Shown here: positions 1 through 6,328 of the stretch, one piece after another
Position numbering within the stretch: position 1 is the stretch's first letter
Layout: every line of letters starts with the position of its first letter
Assembly (NCBI GenBank): GCA_026713505.1
Contig: JAPOOH010000386.1
Span: 1 to 10,366 of the forward strand
DNA length: 10,366 nucleotides
Direction: 5' to 3'
Origin: Chloroflexota bacterium
GTDB taxonomy: Bacteria > Chloroflexota > Dehalococcoidia > Lucifugimonadales > Australimonadaceae
Notes under the pieces: model-generated
Seen by the model: the letters and a program-made list of their open reading frames with translations, nothing else
Database searches by the model: none
What the model was told of the DNA's origin: nothing
Position numbers and translations under genes: made by a program

Positions 1-336
1 ATTGACCGACGCGGTAAAGGTGAAGACGCGGCTCACGTAGCAGGCGCCGTTGTCGGTCAGGACGCGCTCGACCGTGATGCCTTGGCGGTCGAAGTGGGCA
101 AGCGCCCGGAGCAGGAACGCGGTCGCGGTTGCGCCGCGTTCGTCCGCTAAGGCCTCGGCGTAGGCATAGCGGGAGTGGTCATCCACGGCCACATGGAGGA
201 AATCGAATCCGAGGCGGGGGCCGCGCTTAGGGCCACTCTGAGTCTCTGCGAACCTGGGCAGAATACGCTTGCCGCCACCCTGCGGGATGCGGCGTTGCCC
301 TCCGATCCTGCTCCGGTATGTCACCGCGCGCCTAGT
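1..336 (-). mobile_element. IS481-family transposase fragment (DDE integrase core, truncated)
   Basis: Minus-strand translation from 336 to 1 has no stop and runs off the left edge. In order it shows a RRIPQGGGK segment, then GFDFLHVAVDDHSRYAYAE, DERGATATAFLLRA and GITVERVLTDNGACY. This is the typical series of an IS481-type DDE transposase, with TDNG carrying the second catalytic aspartate. The N-terminal helix-turn-helix half and the first catalytic Asp (normally in a HxDxKKLGRI segment) are absent. The frame is preceded by a TGA at 337-339 and has no credible start. The catalytic Glu would lie beyond the window, so its presence cannot be judged. The fragment abuts the remnant of a duplicated lipoprotein gene, so it marks a rearrangement junction. 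It is probably inactive. No terminal inverted repeat was found by eye at the 336 side. Confidence 0.8.
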
Positions 337-369
337 TCAAAACACCTGCATCTTCAACCGCTGGACCAA
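337..369 (-). pseudogene. 10-codon remnant of a second Cache-lipoprotein gene
   Basis: Downstream of the 756-residue cadherin-like gene, the ribosome-binding site and first codons of the lipoprotein gene are preserved: TTG at 369-367, then VQRLKMQVF and TGA at 339-337. The intact paralogue (TTG at 7339) reads AQRLMMQVIRPGLRALA, so the alignment is gap-free up to the stop at a fixed offset of 6970. Beyond the stop, sequence similarity fades within about 20 bases and IS481 coding sequence begins. The lipoprotein copy was therefore cut off just after its start, by insertion, deletion or recombination next to the IS element. Confidence 0.6.
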
Positions 370-375
370 GCCTTT

Positions 376-381
376 CCCCTT
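376..381 (-). promoter_or_regulatory. Shine-Dalgarno of the truncated lipoprotein copy
   Basis: AAGGGG on the minus strand lies 6 bases before the TTG at 369-367, the same geometry as in the intact paralogue at 7346-7351. It overlaps one arm of a hairpin at 378-397 (CCTTG/CAAGG, 10-base loop), so the site could be partly masked in mRNA. It now leads only to a 10-codon frame. Confidence 0.45.
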
Positions 382-410
382 GCGGTAGGCGACAAGGCTA
401 GGCGCTATTC

Positions 411-2681
411 CTACAACCCACCCGTCACCACCGTCGCCGTGCCCGCACTGGTCAGCGACTCATCGGCGCCCTCATCATCCGTGAAGGTAACCAGCACCTT
501 GATGACCTTCCCATTGTCCGATGATTGCACCGTGTAGGTGGAACTCGTCGCTCCGTCTATTTCGGTGTCATCGGCCAGCCACTGGTAGCTGTAGGAAACA
601 TTGGTCAGCCCGTCGGTATCTGAGATGTCGGACGTGCTTGCCGTCAGGGTTTGGCCCACCTGCGCCGTGCCGCTGATGGTCGGGGCGCCGGTTGCTGCGT
701 TGTTTACCAACACACTGACATCCAGCGTGCAGTTATCCACCGTTTCCGGCTCATCCGTCACCGCGTCCACACACGCGTAGTAGTAATAGGTGCCAACTGT
801 CGAAGGCGCGGTCAGAGCAATCGAATGAGCGCTCTGCCCATCCGCCGCGATGGCGGCAACCGTGTTGGTGCCCACCTCTTCGTCCGACGGCGAGATTAGG
901 TAAGGTGTCGTGCCGCGATAGAAGCGAAGCGTCGTCGCCTCCGACTCTGAATAACCTATGTTGAACACGGTCGTCGACAGGTTGAAAGACCCCCCCGGGG
1001 CCGGGCTGCTATCGCTCTCCAAGACGCCCATAAACAGGTCCGGAGCGAGCTCCGGTACAATCGCAGCTGTTCCGTCGCTGGTCAGCGACTCATCGTTGCC
1101 CAAATCGTCGGTAAAGGTCACCTGCACCTTGATCACCTTGTCCTCGTCGGATGCCTGGAGGGTGTAGGTTGAGCTCGTGGCCCCGTCGATTTCGGTGTCA
1201 TCGGCCAGCCACTGGTAGCCGTAGGTTACGCTGGTCAGCCCGTCGACGTCGGAGATTCCGGATGTGCTGGCCGTCAGGGCCTGGCCTACCTGTCCCGTTC
1301 CATTGATAGTAGGGGAGCCGACTGCGGGAGTGTTCGCGTTTGCGGCTGCACGAGTGATCGTCGCGGTGTAGGACTCGGTGGTTACTCCGTCCTCGGCAGT
1401 AACCACGACCGTGATAACATTGACTCCCACTGCCAGCGAGACCGTATGGTCGGCGTCTTCCACGCCGGCAATCTTGACGACGTAACTTGACCCTAGGTGC
1501 CAGGGCTCCGGCGTCACGGTTGTCTCGGAGACATCGTGGGAGACGCTTGCCTCCCATGGTAGGTAATGAACCGAGTTGTACGCGCCATGGCCCACACCGA
1601 GCCCGATGTCGATATCGCTCAACAACAGCTTCCTCAGCCTTGCGTTGGTCGAAACCGTCGCAGGACGCTTAACGGTTACTGTGTACGTCTTGGTGCTCGT
1701 GCCGTCCTGTGCGGTGACTACAACCGAAATGACGTTGTCGCCTGTGGCCAGCGGAATGACGCCGTCATCGTCTTCGACGCCGTTCAGCTTGACGACATAG
1801 CTTGAGTCCACATGGTCAGTCTTGGCTGTGACGGTCGTCTCCGTAGTTGTGTGGGCAACACCCTCGTGTTCCTTGACTGTGTAGGAAATTGTTTGACGGG
1901 AAAAGGAGCCGAAGTCCACATCGCTCAGTGTCAGGGCGCTGAGGGTGGCGTTCCTCGAGGCGTAATGACGGTAGAGAATTACCTCGTAGGTAGTGGTCGT
2001 ATCGCCATCCTCAGAAGTGACCGAGACCCTGACTGTCGTAAACCCTTCGTTCAGCGGAAAAACGCCGTCATCGTCTTCGACGTCGTCCACTTTGATGACG
2101 ACGCTTGCCTCTGGGTCCCCTAGTGCGTAGGTAAGGGTGGTTTGGCTGGTGGCATAGGGGAGGCCGCCAAAGTTCTCGTACCACAACCAGCTAGGCCTGA
2201 AGGGTTGTCCGTCCGACCGATCTTGAACAACTATACCGCTCATCTTCAGGTCGCAGAGATTAGCAAATGAGGCATCCAGGACGGTGACGGCTACTGTATA
2301 GGTCTGTGTCGTCTGCCCATCCTCAGCCGTGACCTCGACGGTGATGTTGTTGCAGCCCGAGCTAAGCGAGATTACCTCGTCGTCGGTGTTAAGGTTTTTC
2401 TTGATTACGTAGCTCGCCCCGGAGTGGGTGGTCGTAGGCGTCACGGTAGTCTCCGTGACTGTGTTGGCGACACTTGCCGTGTACGAAGTGGTTCCGGATG
2501 CAAACGTGCCGAAATCCACATCGCTCAGCGTAAGGCCGCTAAGCGTGGCGTCGGTGCTCTGGCCCTGAGCCGAAACGAAGGGCCTACCGTCGAGCCCTAG
2601 AAGTCCTACGAGCCCTACAAGCACGGCTGCCGTGAGCGCCCATGCCAGTCCCGACTTGAGGGCGGTTCTCCTTCCGGCCAT
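411..2681 (-). CDS. Secreted cadherin-like beta-sandwich / Ig-like / CARDB surface protein (756 aa)
   Basis: Predicted exported, non-enzymatic surface protein, likely for adhesion or cell-envelope architecture. Residues 1-39 form a signal peptide (basic MAGRR, long Leu/Val/Ala core, cleavage near VSA-Q). Four cadherin-like beta-sandwich repeats follow at about 43-135, 136-237, 243-338 and 344-444. They share the signatures ATLSxLTLSDVDFG, TETTVT, SYVVK and NVIxVxVTAEDGxTTxTYTVTV. Then come an Ig-like module (451-543, with YQWLADDTEIDGATSSTY), a CARDB-like domain (about 545-658, with Cys637/Cys651 placed for a disulfide) and a second Ig-like module (661-754). The protein ends in VVTGGL with no LPXTG, membrane helix or dockerin, so its anchoring is unknown. 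Start ATG has AAGGAG 6 bases upstream. It is a diverged paralogue of the 788-residue protein: the first 31 residues are nearly identical and the C-terminal module similar, but the middle domains differ. Domain family calls are by pattern only. Confidence 0.9.
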   Translation of the reverse strand: MAGRRTALKSGLAWALTAAVLVGLVGLLGLDGRPFVSAQGQSTDATLSGLTLSDVDFGTFASGTTSYTASVANTVTETTVTPTTTHSGASYVIKKNLNTDDEVISLSSGCNNITVEVTAEDGQTTQTYTVAVTVLDASFANLCDLKMSGIVVQDRSDGQPFRPSWLWYENFGGLPYATSQTTLTYALGDPEASVVIKVDDVEDDDGVFPLNEGFTTVRVSVTSEDGDTTTTYEVILYRHYASRNATLSALTLSDVDFGSFSRQTISYTVKEHEGVAHTTTETTVTAKTDHVDSSYVVKLNGVEDDDGVIPLATGDNVISVVVTAQDGTSTKTYTVTVKRPATVSTNARLRKLLLSDIDIGLGVGHGAYNSVHYLPWEASVSHDVSETTVTPEPWHLGSSYVVKIAGVEDADHTVSLAVGVNVITVVVTAEDGVTTESYTATITRAAANANTPAVGSPTINGTGQVGQALTASTSGISDVDGLTSVTYGYQWLADDTEIDGATSSTYTLQASDEDKVIKVQVTFTDDLGNDESLTSDGTAAIVPELAPDLFMGVLESDSSPAPGGSFNLSTTVFNIGYSESEATTLRFYRGTTPYLISPSDEEVGTNTVAAIAADGQSAHSIALTAPSTVGTYYYYACVDAVTDEPETVDNCTLDVSVLVNNAATGAPTISGTAQVGQTLTASTSDISDTDGLTNVSYSYQWLADDTEIDGATSSTYTVQSSDNGKVIKVLVTFTDDEGADESLTSAGTATVVTGGL
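420..701 (-). repeat. Ig-like module, copy 1 (C-terminus of 756-aa protein)
   Basis: Encodes TGAPTISGTAQVGQTLTAS followed later by SYSYQWLADDTEIDGATSS. The DNA is closely similar to 1053-1331 in the same gene and to 7384-7662 at the end of the 788-residue gene. This gives three copies of one roughly 93-residue module across two genes and a substrate for homologous recombination. Confidence 0.75.
1053..1331 (-). repeat. Ig-like module, copy 2 (internal in 756-aa protein)
   Basis: Residues 451-543 (GSPTINGTGQVGQALTAST, then YGYQWLADDTEIDG). It is an internal repeat of the C-terminal module of the same protein, separated from it by the CARDB-like domain. The stretch encoding WLADDTEIDG is almost identical in DNA to the other two copies. 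Confidence 0.75.
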
Positions 2682-2687
2682 CCGGTT

Positions 2688-2693
2688 CTCCTT
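2688..2693 (-). promoter_or_regulatory. Shine-Dalgarno of the 756-aa cadherin-like gene
   Basis: AAGGAG on the minus strand, 6 bases before ATG 2681-2679, supports this start. The 11-base string AAGGAGAACCG recurs 20 bases further on, inside codons 3-6 (2673-2663). The right-hand paralogue has AAGGGG at the equivalent first position. Confidence 0.7.
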
Positions 2694-2760
2694 GTAATTC
2701 GACTTCCCGGCTACTCATTCAAGCATGAGAAGTGCCAGACCCCCTGGTTGCACAACGGCG

Positions 2761-2783
2761 GAGGACAGCCTGCATAAGTCCTC
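2761..2783 (-). repeat. Leader hairpin GAGGAC-N11-GTCCTC, left copy
   Basis: A perfect 6-bp stem with an 11-base loop, about 80 bases upstream of the start codon. It is identical in the right copy (9827-9849). There is no T-run, so it is not an obvious intrinsic terminator. If the transcript starts upstream of it, it would be a 5' UTR structure; this is inference. Confidence 0.4.
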
Positions 2784-2895
2784 TCTTATCCGTGGCCACA
2801 GCATGACCGATACCTTCCCGTAAGTCTGTGCATGCGCAATTACGGACTGTTGCCTCCTGCGATGTGCGCGTCCCCATACCCGCAGCCAGGGCGTT

Positions 2896-2924
2896 GTGCA
2901 CAGTCCACTACGGGTTATGTGCAC
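2896..2924. promoter_or_regulatory. Operator-like inverted repeat GTGCACA-N15-TGTGCAC, left copy
   Basis: Perfect 7-bp arms with a 15-base spacer, so the half-site centres are 22 bp apart, or two helical turns. The 6-base core GTGCAC is itself palindromic. Both arms are unchanged in the right copy (9962-9990) although the spacer and flanks differ. The repeat lies about 215 bp upstream of the cadherin-like start, in the region facing a (now truncated) HTH gene. Binding by a dimeric regulator is inferred. Confidence 0.5.
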
Positions 2925-3130
2925 GGTAAGCGGATGCAATGGGCCGACACGGCATGGCGTTCACTCGGAGTCTAGGTAACAGTTGCTGGACATACTGTCC
3001 GCCGAAGTTGCATCCGATACCACATGTTCAGAACAGCACAACGTTCCTCACAGCGGGTACCAGGGATAGTGCATCCCAATGGCCTGCAACCCGCCCACGC
3101 TCGGATCCTCGAACTGACAATGGCCTCTGC

Positions 3131-3186
3131 ATGCGCGCAAACGAATCTCCCGGCAACACGGCCCACCATGTGCGTCTGACGATGAC
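3131..3186 (+). pseudogene. Truncated 5' remnant of the duplicated HTH regulator gene
   Basis: Plus-strand sequence from ATG 3131 through ATG 3182 aligns without gaps to 10195-10246, ending in the codons for LTMT. In the right copy, coding for an HTH-like protein continues. Here similarity stops just after ATG 3182 and the 3' end of the 1010-residue gene begins on the other strand. No functional product is expected. The assignment depends on reading the right copy correctly. Confidence 0.4.
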
Positions 3187-3198
3187 GGGACGGAAGAC

Positions 3199-6100
3199 CT
3201 ACGGTACGAGCGTAGACGGCTCCTCTGACCAGACCCAGTAGCCCCTGCCGTTCACGATCTCGGGCGGTTCCGTATCATCTGGTGTGCCAGCATCATCGTC
3301 GCGCGGGATGAGGCGCACCCAACGGTTGCGCGGCGTGTCGAAGGTATAGGCCATGCGCCATGGGATGGTGGCGAAGTAGTGGTCCGCCTCGCCACCTCCG
3401 CCATCCTCGGGTCCCGGCGGCTCGCCCTGCTCGTTGCGGAATAGGTCTATGACCCCCAGCAGGTTCCACCCGTGCGTCACCGGCACGGACGGCAGCTTCT
3501 CCCTCCGCTCCTGATCCGGTATGTCCACCGCGATGGTTTCGGCAGCGATGGAGAACATCCAGTACCCGTAGCCCCCGACGATCTGCTCCAACCTCCCTCG
3601 CCATACGCCATCATCCAGGATGGCCGTACGCCAGTCGCCGTCCTGGTAGGAGAGCACGGGAGTCACGAGACCACGGGACGGGACAACGTCGCCCAGGGCG
3701 GGTTGCTCCGGCGTCCCGGGAAGCGATATCAGGTTCCAGCCCGGCGACAGCTGCACCTCGTAGGGCGGTTCTTCTGCGCCGAGCGGGTGAACGTGCACGT
3801 CGAAGTGCTCGTGGTTGCCGGCATCGTCCATCGCCGTGTACTCGACGTCGTGGTGGCTCTCTCCGGGATTGTGGGCGAGGAGCTCGAACGCCCCGCTGTT
3901 CAACCGTGTCAGCAGGGGCATCGCATCCTCCCCGTCGAGCGTTATCTCCGTGATTGTCACGGTGCCGTGCGAGTCGCTGAACTCGCCCTTTTCGTACTCC
4001 AGGCCCTCCTCGGAGAAGTCGAGCCGCACGAAGAGGTCGACCTCCGACTCGTCGTCGTCGTGCCGCCGGAACGTGACGTGTTCGCGGGGCCTGACTCCGC
4101 CGTTGAACTGCCGGTCAACCTCGAGCAATAGTCGCGCGTCGTCCATCGCATAGAGGTCGAGCGCGTTGCCCAGGGCGGGCGGCGCCCCCTGTTGGTGGTT
4201 TGTGGGCGTCCAGCCGGGAGTCGCGCCGGTGTTGCCATGCTCGTCCTCGCCCACTATCACAAGGCCGAACAGGCCGTCGAAGCTGCCGAGTTCGGATGCG
4301 GTGTACGTCCTACGCCAGTGTTGCTCCTCGTCGTGCCTAGCGAGCGAGGCTCCCGCCCGGAGTCCTTCCCCGATAGTGTAGTCGTAGAACTGCTGACCGG
4401 GTCTCCCCGGCCCTGCACCGGGGAAGAATACCCCTCCGGGCCCGAGCGGCCGTCCCGGTGTGAATGGAGGCTGCTGTCCCGGTATCGCTGGGTTCTCTAT
4501 CTCCTGGGCCCGGATGCCGGTGAAATAGAGCGCCGGGCGGCCCGCCAACTCCTCGTCCGCCATCACGTCCACGACGAACGACTGCTCGCCGTTCACGACC
4601 GGGCGGCCGGAAGAGGAGCCAGAGATGCTGTGCGTCGTGAAGTCGGGGTCCACGCCTTCCTCCACCGCAACGACGCGCACGGTGAAGCCGGGGCCGATGC
4701 CGTCTCGCGACGTGATCACCTGCTGTTCGTTCGCGTTGCCCGCGACGTCCTGCAGCGCGCCGGCTCTGAGCACGATCTCCGGCGTCTCGTCCGGCTGCAG
4801 CGGCCACGCAAGGCGAACGTAGAGCCGCGATCGCGGGTCTACCTCATGCTCCTGGGAGACCCCCGCCGTTCCGATCAGCTGGGTAACGGTTTCGAATGCA
4901 CCCTCCGGCGCGTGGGAGTGGACCACGTCGACCACCCGGTTCCAGGAGACGCCGATCCTGCCGGCGACGAAGCCCGCGTCGCTGACCGGCTCGCCGAAAT
5001 CGAGCATGATCCAGGAGCGGCTGGCGACCTCCCTGTTCCGCTCGTGGTCGAACGCGATGCCGGTCCACGCCTCCACGACGGACGGCGGGGTCACGTCGTG
5101 AATACTGCCGGTCGCGGACACGTTGCCCACGCGGTCGACGGCGCGCAGCCCCAGTTGGTGGCGGCCCGCGCTCAGGAAATCAACGTCCGCGGAGAAGTAG
5201 TACGTCACGCCTGGGCGCTCGCCCAGCATCTCCCAGTCGCCCGAGTCCGTGATGTCCGGCGCGTCCCTAGGGTCCTGTCCACCCTGCGCCACTTGCAGGT
5301 CGATGTCGGCGGCCTTGCCGTTCAGCCGGACGGCCCCTTCATTCGCGATGGTGAGAGGCTCCTGATACGTCACGTTGTCGCCGTCCGCGTTGACCGGCTT
5401 GTAGTCGCCGTCCGGCGTGATGACGAGTTCGCCGTCGTGGCGGAGGCCGGAGTCGATGTCGTGCACCTCGAACGTGATGCGGCCCTTGTGCGCCTCACGC
5501 CTGTCCTCCGGGGTTACTTCGAAGAACTCCGGTCCTTCGCCGTCGACTTCGACGGACACCGTGCCCGCACCTGCCACCCTGATGGAGACATCACCGCGAT
5601 GACGCGCGAGAACGGTGGCGAGCCGGGCGCCGCCAACGCCCGCAGCGTAGTCGCCGCACGACGGGCCGTCGCTGGACACGTGCCCCTGTCCGGAGCGCGG
5701 GTCGAGTATGCGCACGAACGCCTGGTAGTGCCTGTCCGATGTCGCTGCCATCTGTACGGTGATGACTTCACCGCCGGTACTCACCTCCGCGATCGCGCAA
5801 CCCTCCTCCGTAGCCGTCACACCGGCCGCGGCCGCGGAGATGAGGAGAGTGTTGTAGGCGTCGGGGCTGTTGGAGGCGTAGAGCGCCCCGTCGAACAGCG
5901 TTGGGCGCGGTGCCACACGCGGGTCGTGCAGGAAGGCGAGATCGCCTGCGGTCAGTGAGCCGGGCGTATTGCCGAGGGTTGCCGAGGCGGGGGGCGGCTC
6001 CACAGGCAGGGAGACGATGTCGCCGGTCGGCTCGTACATGGCCCGCCGCATCTTCTCCGTCTGCGCGTCCGCGATGTCCGCGAACACGCCGACGCTGAGT

Positions 6101-6231
6101 CCCTCAGTGTCTATCCTGCCCTCTGTGCGCTGGTCGAACGGCTGGCCCGAGGCGGACGGCGCGAATAGGAGAACGAGTGCTGCCGCCGTAAGGCTTGTCT
6201 TCAGAAGTTGACTTGTGATGCGGCATGCCAT
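3199..6231 (-). CDS. Large secreted surface protein with Ig-like domains and twin C-terminal GWNL/GYW motifs (1010 aa)
   Basis: Residues 1-29 are a Sec signal peptide (KTSLTAAALVLLFAPSASG, cleavage before QPF). I recognise no catalytic domain. About 380-510 resembles a bacterial SbsA-type Ig-like domain (TPPSVVEAW, IMLDFGEPVSD, then ALQDVAGNAN). About 330-378 (GRHQLGLRAVDRVGNVS) and 790-815 (YTAMDDAGNHEHFDVHV) look like further beta-sandwich edges. A Pro/Gly-rich linker spans about 583-614. The C-terminus holds two related units: LSPGWNLISLPGTP to GYGYWMF (828-893) and VTHGWNLLGV to GRGYWVW (918-1001). The single Cys pair 145/192 could form a disulfide. No Shine-Dalgarno is obvious before ATG 6231, and 97 bp separate it from the upstream lipoprotein gene. 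It is probably the last gene of the operon. A surface or cell-wall-associated role is inferred. Confidence 0.85.
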   Translation of the reverse strand: MACRITSQLLKTSLTAAALVLLFAPSASGQPFDQRTEGRIDTEGLSVGVFADIADAQTEKMRRAMYEPTGDIVSLPVEPPPASATLGNTPGSLTAGDLAFLHDPRVAPRPTLFDGALYASNSPDAYNTLLISAAAAGVTATEEGCAIAEVSTGGEVITVQMAATSDRHYQAFVRILDPRSGQGHVSSDGPSCGDYAAGVGGARLATVLARHRGDVSIRVAGAGTVSVEVDGEGPEFFEVTPEDRREAHKGRITFEVHDIDSGLRHDGELVITPDGDYKPVNADGDNVTYQEPLTIANEGAVRLNGKAADIDLQVAQGGQDPRDAPDITDSGDWEMLGERPGVTYYFSADVDFLSAGRHQLGLRAVDRVGNVSATGSIHDVTPPSVVEAWTGIAFDHERNREVASRSWIMLDFGEPVSDAGFVAGRIGVSWNRVVDVVHSHAPEGAFETVTQLIGTAGVSQEHEVDPRSRLYVRLAWPLQPDETPEIVLRAGALQDVAGNANEQQVITSRDGIGPGFTVRVVAVEEGVDPDFTTHSISGSSSGRPVVNGEQSFVVDVMADEELAGRPALYFTGIRAQEIENPAIPGQQPPFTPGRPLGPGGVFFPGAGPGRPGQQFYDYTIGEGLRAGASLARHDEEQHWRRTYTASELGSFDGLFGLVIVGEDEHGNTGATPGWTPTNHQQGAPPALGNALDLYAMDDARLLLEVDRQFNGGVRPREHVTFRRHDDDESEVDLFVRLDFSEEGLEYEKGEFSDSHGTVTITEITLDGEDAMPLLTRLNSGAFELLAHNPGESHHDVEYTAMDDAGNHEHFDVHVHPLGAEEPPYEVQLSPGWNLISLPGTPEQPALGDVVPSRGLVTPVLSYQDGDWRTAILDDGVWRGRLEQIVGGYGYWMFSIAAETIAVDIPDQERREKLPSVPVTHGWNLLGVIDLFRNEQGEPPGPEDGGGGEADHYFATIPWRMAYTFDTPRNRWVRLIPRDDDAGTPDDTEPPEIVNGRGYWVWSEEPSTLVP

Positions 6232-6328
6232 GCTGGGTGCAGGTGATTCCGTGGGAGCCTGTGAGACCGGGGGAGCGTCCTCGAAAAAGGGGTCACTGGC
6301 GCTGGCTCTGTCGCTTCATATCCGGGAT

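Larger units (their letters stand above)
340..3186. repeat. Duplicated module, left copy (partner 7310-10250)
   Basis: Same order as the right copy. The left end stops at the lipoprotein remnant beside IS481 sequence, and the right end stops at the regulator's first codons beside the 3' end of the 1010-residue gene. Similarity is highest at 2591-2870, moderate in the outer protein domains and weak in the middle of the gene. Confidence 0.75.
2682..3198. other. Intergenic region, left copy: leader of 756-aa gene plus degenerate regulator start
   Basis: 517 bases without a convincing gene. It matches 9748-10250 throughout, at offset 7066 near the cadherin-like gene and 7064 at the far end, with a 2-base indel near 3022. 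Similarity is almost complete up to about 2870 and clearly lower beyond. It holds the gene's Shine-Dalgarno, a GAGGAC/GTCCTC hairpin (2761-2783), the inverted repeat at 2896-2924 and a truncated copy of the plus-strand regulator start (3131-3186). No -35/-10 pair could be called. No terminator hairpin with a T-run is visible after the 1010-residue gene. Confidence 0.75.

Noticed and set aside
420..2600. CRISPR or tandem DNA repeat array
   Set aside because: The repetition is protein-level, from diverged beta-sandwich repeats of about 95 codons, not short identical DNA units with spacers.
2640..2681. Possible Tat signal (RRTALK) in the cadherin-like proteins
   Set aside because: Position and twin arginines fit loosely, but the consensus S/T before RR and the typical F-L-K follow-up are incomplete. 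The strongly hydrophobic core suits Sec, so I do not claim Tat.
2715..2939. 74-codon minus-strand frame upstream of the 756-residue gene
   Set aside because: It sits in the conserved leader with no recognisable product, and it covers the hairpin and inverted repeat. The conservation is better explained by regulatory function or gene conversion.
2820..2940. Sigma-70-like promoter for the cadherin-like genes
   Set aside because: Candidate TTG... and TATG/GATAAG hexamers were found, but their spacing was poor or they were not conserved between the two copies.
4192..5958. 588-codon open frame on the plus strand
   Set aside because: It lies fully antisense to the 1010-residue gene, which has a signal peptide and recognisable domains. 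Its product is Arg/Val/His-rich with no motif, typical of a shadow frame in GC-rich DNA.
6232..6328. Terminator or separate promoter between the lipoprotein and 1010-residue genes
   Set aside because: No stem with a T-run and no promoter pair is visible in these 97 bases; co-transcription is the simpler reading.
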